Assembly (NCBI GenBank): GCA_016946835.1
Contig: JACVTC010000499.1
Location: 7,501 to 22,832 of the forward strand
Direction of reading: 5' to 3'
Length of the DNA: 15,332 nt
From: Neocallimastix lanati (nom. inval.)
Taxonomy: Eukaryota > Neocallimastigomycota > Neocallimastigomycetes > Neocallimastigales > Neocallimastigaceae
Within the stretch, counting starts at the first letter, position 1. Every line of letters starts with the position of its first letter. This document shows positions 8,158-15,332 of the stretch, piece after piece. Below the pieces are notes generated by a model. It was not told where the DNA came from and ran no database searches. It saw only the letters and a program-made list of their open reading frames with translations. The position numbers and the translations under genes were made by a program.

Positions 8158-8965
8158 TAGTTAACATTTATATTAATTATTTAAAAAATATAATTATATT
8201 TAATTAAAAAAATTTTTTTTTTTTTATTTTATATAAAGTTTTGAATATAAGTAAGTAGGTTGTCATTTTGATGTTCCCAATACCTAATAATGCATAGATT
8301 TAGTATTAATTAAAAAATTAAATTATATTTCTATTCATAAATAGATGGATAGATAGATAGATAGATAGATAGATATCCATTTAATATATATATAATTTTT
8401 TATTAATAACATCTAAGAATACAGTTAAAAAAACATAAAGTTTCAAGTACACCTTACTTAAACATATATTTAATAATAAAAATCAATTTAATGAAATTTA
8501 GGAAATGAAATACTTTTATATACATTTGTTCCAGTATATCATATTAAATGTATATACAAAGATAAAGGCAAAATATATATACATTCATTTAAATAACTTG
8601 TATATGATTTAATAGAAAAAAAAAAAATATATATATATATATATATGTATTTATATATTTATATGTTTAAAATTTCAATATCATTTTTTGAATTAATTAA
8701 AATTAAAAAAAAAAAAAAAGATATATATATAGATATAGATATAAATATTTATAATATAATAATAATAATAATAATTATAATAATAATAATAATAATAATT
8801 ATATAAATCATTTATATTATACTTTTTTTTTTCCCTGTTTTTTTTTTTTTTTGTTTTTGTTTTTGTTTTTGTTTATTTTACTAAAGAATATTCCTTTAAT
8901 TTTATATATATATATATAGTTTTTATTCGTTATACATTATGTGGGAAGGGTTGATCTGTTATTCA
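8158..8965. other. Gene-free flank right of the retrotransposon
   Basis: AT-rich with several islands of higher complexity: 8245-8300 (GTAAGTAGGTTGTCATTTTG, GATGTTCCCAATACC), 8405-8580 (AAGTTTCAAGTACACCTTAC, TTGTTCCAGTATATC) and 8935-8962 (ATGTGGGAAGGGTTGATCTG). None contains an open frame of useful length or an RNA fold I recognise. These islands may be old repeat or gene debris. Between them are a GATA array, (AT)n, and a (GTTTTT)3 repeat at 8853-8870. Confidence 0.6.
8343..8376. repeat. GATA tetranucleotide microsatellite
   Basis: About eight consecutive (A)GAT/GATA units, the first with a G substitution (GATG). It is the only tetranucleotide GATA array in the window. Confidence 0.92.

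Positions 8966-9033
<68 letters not shown>
8966..9033. repeat. AAT microsatellite, interrupted
   Basis: An AAT array of about 22 units with one interruption (TTAT near 9001-9004). Confidence 0.92.
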
Positions 9034-9035
<2 letters not shown>

Positions 9036-9315
9036 GGTTTTGAAAATAAAAAAAAATTATGGCATTATATTTATATAATATTAAGAAAAGAAAAGAAAAA
9101 ACAAGGAGTGAGAGAACTATTATTATTATTATTCATATTATTTATTATTTATTATTATTATTATTATTATTATAAATTGAAAATTTTTCTATTATATATA
9201 TATATATATTTAATTATATGAAAAAAAATTTTTTTTTTAAAAAAAAAAAAAAATAATTTATAGAAAATAATGAATTTATAAATATAAAATATTAATAACA
9301 ATAATTGTATCCATG

Positions 9316-9317
<2 letters not shown>

Positions 9318-9346
<29 letters not shown>

Positions 9347-9384
9347 GAAAATTACCTTTGAATTTTTGTGTTTCATTATATTGT

Positions 9385-9454
<70 letters not shown>

Positions 9455-9492
9455 GAAAATTACCTTTGAATTTTTGTGTTTCATTATATTGT

Positions 9493-9559
<67 letters not shown>
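9318..9559. repeat. Compound AAT minisatellite with a duplicated 42-bp unique segment
   Basis: Three AAT arrays (9318-9344, 9387-9452, 9495-9559) are separated by two copies of the same non-repetitive segment, AAGAAAATTACCTTTGAATT continuing to TTTCATTATATTGTTT (9345-9386 and 9453-9494). The two copies appear identical and are spaced 108 bp apart. After the third array AAAGAAAAT begins the segment again and then diverges. The structure is a tandem duplication whose arms are microsatellites. Open frames read through it (poly-Ile, poly-Asn or poly-Leu) are repeat artefacts. Confidence 0.9.
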
Positions 9560-9562
<3 letters not shown>

Positions 9563-9787
9563 GAAAATCTAATTAAAATTAAAAAAAATTTTTTTTTTTC
9601 TTTTTAAATAATTTATTTAATATTATTATTTTATTTATTTCTTGTTTATTTTTTTGTTAATTTTTATAAATATAATTTTTTTTTTTTTTTTTTTTTTTTT
9701 CGTTTATTATTAAAATTATTTAAAATTTTATGTTCAAGGGTTACACAAAATTGTTAACTGTTTTTATAATAATTTTTTTTTTTTTAA

Positions 9788-9818
9788 CGCCTACAAAAAT
9801 TTATTATTTCTTCATATG
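9788..9818 (+). repeat. Inverted-repeat arm CGCCTACAAA...CTTCATATG
   Basis: These 31 bases match the reverse complement of 10067-10097 at about 25 of 31 positions. The match includes the rare CGCCTA at the outer end and TTCTTCATATG at the inner end. The inner end is itself the palindrome CATATG. C/G-containing 6-mers are rare here, so the match is unlikely to be chance. Confidence 0.75.
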
Positions 9819-9924
9819 AAAAAAAGTTTTAACAAAAAAAAAAAAAAAAAAACAATAACAATAAATAAAAGAAATTTTATAAGAAATTTAATAATAAATA
9901 ATAATTAATAATTAATAATAATAA

Positions 9925-10048
9925 TTAATAAAAAGATTGTTAATAATAATAATAATAAATAGAATAAATAGAATAAATAATAAATAATAATAATAAAAAG
10001 ATTGTTAATAACAATAATAATAAATAGAATAAATAATAAATAATAATA
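9925..10048. repeat. Two-copy 65-bp tandem repeat (AAAAAGATTGTTAATA)
   Basis: AAAAAGATTGTTAATA followed by AATAATAATAAATAGAATAAAT occurs twice, at about 9930 and about 9995. The copies are separated by AATAAATAATAA units. The repeat lies in the interval between the two inverted-repeat arms (9788-9818 and 10067-10097). Confidence 0.8.
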
Positions 10049-10066
10049 ATAATAAATTTTTTTTTC

Positions 10067-10097
10067 CATATGAAGAAAAATTTTAATTTTATAGGCG
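10067..10097 (-). repeat. Inverted-repeat arm CATATGAAG...ATAGGCG
   Basis: Reverse-complement partner of 9788-9818, of equal length (31 nt). A looser relative follows at 10133-10169: CTTCATATG, then a T run, then GTAGGC. It repeats both end motifs at altered spacing and with the CTTCATATG inverted. The span 9789-10169 thus begins GCCTACAAAAA and ends TTTTTGTAGGC. Confidence 0.72.
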
Positions 10098-10169
10098 AAA
10101 TGAAAAAAAAAAAAAAAAAATAAAAAAAAAAACTTCATATGATAAATCTTTTTTTTTTTTTTTGTAGGC

Positions 10170-10924
10170 AAAAAAAAAAAAAAAAAAAGAAAATAAAAAA
10201 AAAGAAAATAAAATAATAAATAAATAAAACATTAAATAAAAAAAATAACTATTTTTAATATGGTTAATTTTTTTTTATAAAGTGACATCATTTATAAAAG
10301 TATTAAAAAAAAAAAAAAAATAAGAAAATAAAAAATAAAAAAATAAAAAATAAAAAATAAAAAATATGAAATATGAAATAATAATATTACCAAAAAAAAA
10401 AAAATTTTTTTCTTTTCATTTAACAAATAATGCATTTAGAAAATTTTCAATTATTATTTAAAAAAAATTTTATTTTTTTTTTTTAAAAAAAAAACATCTT
10501 CTTTATAATAGATGCATTAAGACAAGAAGAATCTTTACCTTGTAATGATTAAGAAAGGAAAAATACAAGAATTTGACAAAAAAAAAAAAAAAAAAGTATA
10601 AGAAAAAACTGATGAAATTAATATTATAATTTTAAAAAAAAAAAAAAAAATTAAAATTAAAATTAAAATTAAAAAAACTATAGAAACCCAATTAATATGA
10701 TATAATAATGAAAAGACCTTAGAAATGATTTTTTTTTTTTTTTTGTTAAATTATGGTTTAAATAGACTTTAATTAATTAATTTAAAATAAAAAAAAAATA
10801 CTATTAATTTGTATTAAATGACAACAGAGTAATGATTAAAATACGAAATAAAATAAAATAAAATAATAAAATAAAATAAAATAAAAAAGAAAAGATTATT
10901 TCAAAAATTAGTAGTAAATAAATA

Positions 10925-10979
<55 letters not shown>

Positions 10980-11180
10980 AAAAAATTGAATATTAACTTT
11001 ATTATTAAAAATTATTTATTTTATTAAATTGTTTTAATTAAAATTTTGAAATGCCACATTTTTCGAAATGTTAATTTTAACGAAATTCAAACCTCCTAAA
11101 TCATTGAATAATAAAATAATATAATAATTGAATAATAAATAATTAAACATTAATAATAATTATACATAAATAATTAATAT
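10170..11180. other. Gene-free A-rich stretch
   Basis: Dominated by poly-A and AAAATAAAA repeats. It includes a perfect 52-nt A run (10926-10977). A somewhat more complex patch at 10495-10560 has GCATTAAGACAAGAAGAATC and CTTTACCTTGTAATGATT, and another at 11050-11105 has CCACATTTTTCGAAATG and CAAACCTCCTAAATC. Neither has a convincing reading frame. TGACATCATTTAT at 10283-10295 recurs at 12469-12481. Confidence 0.7.
10926..10977. repeat. 52-nt poly-A tract
   Basis: The longest uninterrupted homopolymer in the window. The next longest are the 44-nt T run at 7577-7620 and the 40-nt A run at 14056-14095. Exact length is prone to sequencing error. Confidence 0.9.
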
Positions 11181-11182
11181 AT

Positions 11183-11246
11183 ATAATAAATAATAAATAA
11201 TAAATAATAAATAATAAATAATAAATAATAAATAATAAATAATAAT
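11183..11246. repeat. (ATAATAA) heptamer tandem array
   Basis: About nine units of a 7-bp A/T repeat (ATAATAA in one phase). This differs from the trinucleotide arrays by having every second triplet lengthened by one base. Confidence 0.88.
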
Positions 11247-11522
11247 ATTCATCATACATAAATTTAGTAATAAAAAATCTATTAATAATAAATTTATTAT
11301 TAATAAATTTATTACTAATCAATCCTTTTTTTTTTTTTTTAAATATTTTAAATATATCAAACCAAATAAATAAAATAATTTCATTATTTTTTTTTATAAT
11401 CTTTTTTAATATTTTTTAATATATATTTATTTTAAATATTTTTAATTTTTAATTTTTTAATTTTTTTTTTTTTTTTTTTTCTAATTTTTAATTTTTAAAA
11501 TTTTCAAAAAAAATAAAAAAAA

Positions 11523-11645
11523 ATAAAAAATTATAAAATTTAAAAAAATAAAAAATAAAGTATTTCCTTTTTTAGTATTTGTCCTTTTTCTTTTCCTTTT
11601 TTTTATTTTTAAAATTTTATAATTTTTTATTTTTTTAAAATTTTT
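11523..11645. repeat. Long A/T-only inverted repeat (potential hairpin)
   Basis: The left arm near 11523-11556 (ATAAAAAATTATAAAATTTA and following) is close to the reverse complement of the right arm near 11600-11640 (TTTTATTTTTAAAATTTTAT and following). They could form a stem of roughly 30 bp around a loop with C-containing sequence (TATTTCC, GTATTTGTCC). In DNA this A/T-rich, part of the complementarity is expected by chance. Confidence 0.55.
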
Positions 11646-11926
11646 ATTTAAAAAAAAAAAAATTTTTTTTTTTGCCAAGAATTACTTAGGATTTTAAATT
11701 TATGGATTGGCATTAAACCAAGAAACAAAAAAAAAAAAAAAAAATTTTTTATATTAACATGACAGACAGAGGTTTTAATTAAGGAAAAATTAAAAAGTAA
11801 AAAAAAATAAACTAAGTAAAAAAAAAAAAATAATAATTAAAATAATTAATAGAATTAAAAAAAAAAAAAAAATTAAAATATATTAAAAAAAATAATAAAA
11901 AAAAAAATAAAAAATATTAAAGTCTC

Positions 11927-12092
11927 GATATATAAAGAGATTCATTTAATAAATTTAATAATTTAAACGGTTAAAAAAATAAAAAATAAAAGAAAATGAA
12001 AAAAAAAAAAGATATATGAAGATATTCATCAAATAATTGAACGGTTAAAAAATAAAAATAAATAATTAAAAAAAAAAAAGTAAAGGAAAATG
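11927..12092 (+). repeat. Two-copy diverged tandem repeat containing AACGGTTA
   Basis: Copy 1 (about 11927-11998) reads GATATATAAAGAGATTCATT ... AACGGTTAAAAA ... GAAAATGA. Copy 2 (about 12011-12092) reads GATATATGAAGATATTCATC ... AACGGTTAAAAA ... GAAAATGA. The order of the three shared blocks is preserved, and AACGGTTA is exact in both (11966-11973, 12040-12047). No coding frame was seen. Confidence 0.78.
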
Positions 12093-12600
12093 ATCTTCAA
12101 TAATCCAATTCCTATAAAATATAATTAAAATTGAAATTAAAATTAAAATGAAAATAGAAAAATTGTTTTTTTTTTTTTTTTATATTTATTTTATTTTTTA
12201 TTTATTTTATTTATTTTATTTTATTTAATTTTATTTTATTTATTTATTTTATTTTATTTTATTTATTTATTTATTTTAAAATTTTAAATTTATAATTTAA
12301 TATTTTATTTTTTTATTTTTTAAATATTTATTTTATTTAATTAATTTTTTTTTTTTATTAATTATTTTTTTTTATTTAATGTGTATATCTCTATATATGG
12401 TATAACCAGCGGAAATAACTAAAATAAAATAAAAAAATATTAAAATAAAAAAAAACCCTTTTTTTCAATGACATCATTTATCTCTCTTATTTAATTTATT
12501 ATATCATAGTATTTATATAAATATTTTTTATTATTATTATTTTATTTAACATTAAACTATTTTATTTTACATTATTTTCATAAATATTTTATTTTCATAA
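12093..12600. other. Gene-free stretch with a sharp A-rich to T-rich switch
   Basis: The plus strand is A-rich up to about 12160, then T-rich with TTTTATTTATTTTATT repeats to about 12370. A short mixed island, GGTATAACCAGCGGAAATAA (12400-12419), is followed by A-rich and again T-rich sequence. No ORF, RNA or promoter was recognised beyond these composition changes. Confidence 0.7.
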
Positions 12601-12610
12601 TAAGTTTCAT

Positions 12611-12932
12611 CTTATTTTTTCTTGTCATTCATTAATTAATGGTAATAAGTTTCATCTTATTTTTTCTTGTCATTCATTAATTAATGGCTATTTTTTTTTT
12701 TTTTTGACTTTTTTTTTAACTTATTTTTTTCTTGTCATTCATTAATTAATGGCTATTTTTTTTTTAAAACTTTTTTTTATCTTAATTTTTCTTGTCATTC
12801 ATTAATTAATGGATATTTTTTTAAAAAACTTTTTTTTATCTTATTTTTTCTTGTCATTCATTAATTAATGGCTATTTTAATTTTTTTTAACTTTTTTTTA
12901 TCTTATTTTTTCTTGTCATTCATTAATTAATG
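12611..12932 (+). repeat. Six-copy ~60-bp repeat with palindrome CATTAATTAATG
   Basis: Six copies of a 31-32 bp core, CTTATTTTTTCTTGTCATTC plus ATTAATTAATGG, start at about 12611, 12656, 12721, 12781, 12840 and 12902. Start-to-start spacings are about 45, 65, 60, 59 and 62 bp. CTTGTCATTCATTAATTAAT is invariant in all six. The spacers (GCTATTTT, T or A runs, AACTTTTTTTTAT) vary in length and sequence. Each core ends in the perfect 12-bp palindrome CATTAATTAATG. The invariant core with drifting spacers resembles an iteron or protein-binding array, but a simple minisatellite gives the same first impression. Confidence 0.9.
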
Positions 12933-12934
12933 AC

Positions 12935-14054
12935 TAATAAATAACTAATAAAAAAATGAATTTAATAATTTAAGAGTAATTCAATAATAAAATAACATTA
13001 TTATTTATGATTTAAGTTCATAATTAAAACATGATTGAAGGATATAATAAAGGCAACCCTATTAATAATTAAAGTGCCATAACCATTAAAGTTTATAATA
13101 TAATGAATTAAGAAAAAATATATTTATTTATATTTATATTTATATTTATATTTATATTTTTTTTATTATTAATTAAAATTTTATTATTAATAAAAATTTT
13201 ATTATTAATTAAAATTTGTATTTTTTTTATTTTATTTTTTTTTTTATATTTTTAATTTAATTTAAAATAAAATAAAAAAAAAAAAAAAAATCTTTATTTA
13301 ACATTTTCAATTTTTAATATTTTTTAAATTTTTAATTTTTTTAATTTTTAATTCTTTTTAAACATTTTTAATTTTTTTTTTTAAATTAAATTAAATTAAA
13401 TTAAATTAAATTAAATTAAATATTTTTATAAACATTTTTAATTAGAGAAAAAAAAAGTTAAAAATAAAAATTATCAATACTAATTTATTATATTAATTAG
13501 ATGATGATGATGATGATGTTATTAATATTATATACTCTAATTTAGTTCCTTAAAAATAGATTATAATGTATTATTGTTTATAATCTCTTATTTATATATT
13601 GAAATGTATTGTTGATAGAGGTGGGTAAAACTTTTATAGAAATTTAAATTTTAAAAAAAAAAGAGAAAAAAAAAAAAAAAATAGAAATAATATTTTAAAA
13701 AAAAAAAAGGATGTATGACATAATATGAGAATAAATTAAATGAAATAATAAGAAAAAAAAAGGAAAAAATAAATAAATAAGTAAATAAAAAAAATTTATT
13801 TTTTTAAAAAAAAAAAATTAGTTTGTATAAATAAGGAGTTAAGAAAAAAATTTAACCATTTTTTTTAATAAAAAGTAAATGATATTAAAAAAAAAAAAAA
13901 AAAAAAAAAAGGAGAAAGATAAATAATAATATTAAAGGATTTTTTTTTATTATTTTATAAATAATAATAATAATAACTAATAACTAATAATTAATAATTA
14001 ATAATTAATAATTAATAAATGATAATAATACTATGAAAAATAATAATTGTAAAA

Positions 14055-14096
<42 letters not shown>

Positions 14097-15218
14097 AAGC
14101 AAAAAAAAAAAAAGTAATACTAATATTTAAGTACAAATAAATAAATAAATAATGAGGATGAAGATAAAGATAAAGAATGATAATACATTTTTTATTTTTT
14201 GTAGCCGTAATGATTACGAACGTTTTAACTTTATTTATTTATTATAAAGTATTATAAAAATATAAAATAATAAATAAATAGAATATTAAAGAAATAATTA
14301 TAGTATTATTATATATTTAAATAATAATTTCTTAAAAAAAAGTATTAAATTATTAAATAAAAGTTTTAAAAAAATAATCCTTTTCTCCTATAATTAGAAT
14401 TAATATAATAGAATTAGATATTTTTTTTTTATTATTATATTTAAATAAAAAAAAATAAAATAAAATGAAATAATTATAAATATAAAAAAAAAATAAAATA
14501 AAATGAAAAAAAAAAAATAAAATTAAAAAAATGAACCATTTTTTTTATTTTTTGTTTTGTTTTGTTTTATTTTATGTTAACACTTTAATATAAACACGAT
14601 ATATAAAATATATATATATATATTTTTTAATTTTTTTTTTTTTTATTTTTTTTTATTATTATTATTATATAATTATTTGATATAGGTGTTACTAAAAGTA
14701 AAAGTAAAAATAGTATATTCGTAGTAGTTATTATATATATAAGTAAAAAAAATTTTTTAATAATAATGATAATAATATAATATAAAAATATAGTAAATAA
14801 GGAAAAAAAAAAAAAGAAAAAAGAGATAAAGAGAAAAAAAAATTGATGATAAACAATAAATATCTATTGTTTTCTAATATCTATAATTAAATATCTAATA
14901 AATTATTATTATTTTTTTTTTTTTTTTTGTTGAATAGTTTTTTTTTTTTTTTTTTTTAAAAAAAAAGATATAAAAAAAAAATTAAAGCTAATATATTTTT
15001 CATTATTAATTATACTTTTAAAAAAAAAAAATAAAAATAAATAAAACTAAATTATTGAAATTAGTATTAATAAAAAAAAATTTTTTAAATGGATAAAAAA
15101 AAAAAAAAAAAAAAAAAATAAAACATTTTTTTTTATCTTTTTTTTTTTTTTTCCTTATTATAATTTATTTTTAATAAAAAAAATTATTTCTATATCTATT
15201 TTTTTTTTTTTGTTTTTA

Positions 15219-15258
<40 letters not shown>

Positions 15259-15332
15259 TATGAAAAAATTATAAAAAAAAAAAAAAAAATTTATCTTTGA
15301 TAATAATAAAATTTAAAAAATACTAATAATAA
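12935..15332. other. Gene-free simple-sequence stretch to the window end
   Basis: A/T simple sequence throughout. It includes (TATATT)n at about 13129-13160, three 18-bp units ATTATTAATTAAAATTTT (13165-13217), (TTAAA)8 (13381-13420), (ATG)6 (13501-13518), AATTAAT-type 7-mers (about 13980-14018) and a 40-nt A run (14056-14095). More complex patches at 13030-13100 (AAAGGCAACCCTATT, AAAGTGCCATAACC) and 13600-13630 (GTTGATAGAGGTGGGTAAAA) show no open frame. CGTAATGATTACG at 14206-14218 is a small perfect inverted repeat. Nothing else was recognised. Confidence 0.75.
13381..13420. repeat. (TTAAA)8 pentanucleotide array
   Basis: Eight perfect TTAAA units. A related AAAATT-type array lies at about 10650-10672. 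Confidence 0.92.

Noticed and set aside
8935-8962. G-rich island GTGGGAAGGGTTGATCTG as a possible RNA gene or G-quadruplex
   Set aside because: Only two G3 runs and no fold or family I can recognise.
2365-9559. Regularly spaced repeats suggesting a CRISPR-like array (AAT arrays, 12.6 kb array)
   Set aside because: The units are microsatellites, or a core with low-complexity spacers; the DNA is eukaryotic in character and no cas-like gene is present.
9170-9576. Open frames of poly-Ile, poly-Asn and poly-Leu on both strands
   Set aside because: All three are readings of the same AAT arrays and the duplicated 42-bp segment; no start context or domain.
9905-10171. Minus-strand open frame of Phe, Tyr, Ile and Leu
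   Set aside because: Entirely homopolymer and AAT-type repeat; no compositional sign of a real protein.
10507-10550. Short plus-strand reading IDALRQEESLPCND ending in a stop
   Set aside because: Only about 14 plausible residues, with no start, no continuation upstream and no recognisable family; could be chance or a tiny fragment of a lost gene.
11481-11678. Minus-strand Lys/Phe/Ile open frame
   Set aside because: Lies in the A/T inverted repeat; the codons are A/T runs only.
14201-14225. CGTAATGATTACG as a possible tRNA or terminator hairpin
   Set aside because: A six-base stem with a one-base centre, no cloverleaf and no neighbouring gene.

Overview
The window looks like intergenic chromosomal DNA from a eukaryote with an extremely A+T-rich genome. 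Outside one element it is almost entirely A/T: long homopolymer runs, (AAT)n/(ATT)n microsatellites, short 5-7 bp tandem repeats and A-rich or T-rich blocks. No intact host protein gene, rRNA or tRNA was recognised on either strand. This texture, together with a degenerate copia retrotransposon that carries an in-frame (AAC)n asparagine tract, fits an anaerobic gut fungus (Neocallimastigomycota). Another AT-extreme eukaryote such as a dictyostelid cannot be excluded from sequence alone. The assignment is an inference from composition.

Layout. 1-1988: low-complexity DNA with two long trinucleotide microsatellites. 1989-2190: a moderately complex block whose two halves reappear on either side of the retrotransposon (2523-2634 and 8083-8157). 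It therefore reads as an unoccupied copy of the insertion site. 2650 to about 8040: a minus-strand, full-structure but dead Ty1/copia LTR retrotransposon. 8160-9300: AT-rich flank with GATA, AT and AAT repeats. 9318-10170: compound microsatellites and a dispersed inverted repeat. 10170-12590: A/T-only blocks, a 7-bp repeat array and a tandem repeat containing AACGGTTA. 12611-12932: a six-copy, roughly 60-bp-period repeat, each copy holding the palindrome CATTAATTAATG. 12935-15332: simple-sequence DNA with no gene.

The retrotransposon reads right to left: 5' LTR (7807 to about 8040), gag remnant (about 7724-6960) with a Ser-rich N-terminus and an eroded zinc knuckle, an unclear protease stretch, the GAG-pre-integrase WHRRM motif and integrase DDE residues (6392-5545), an Asn/Glu-rich linker (5520-4414), reverse transcriptase (4155-3440), RNase H (3383-2926), polypurine tract (2913-2924) and 3' LTR (2650-2912). 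Nearly every domain is recognisable but broken by frameshifts. The RT also has an apparent in-frame internal deletion and a changed YxDD box, and the two LTRs have diverged clearly. It is a fossil that cannot move itself.

No new gene system was found. The most informative observations are the empty-site copy beside the insertion, the RT internal deletion, the clustering of very long homopolymers in the gag part, and several non-microsatellite repeat families in the right half (the palindromic 60-bp array, the CGCCTA...CTTCATATG inverted repeat and the AACGGTTA repeat).
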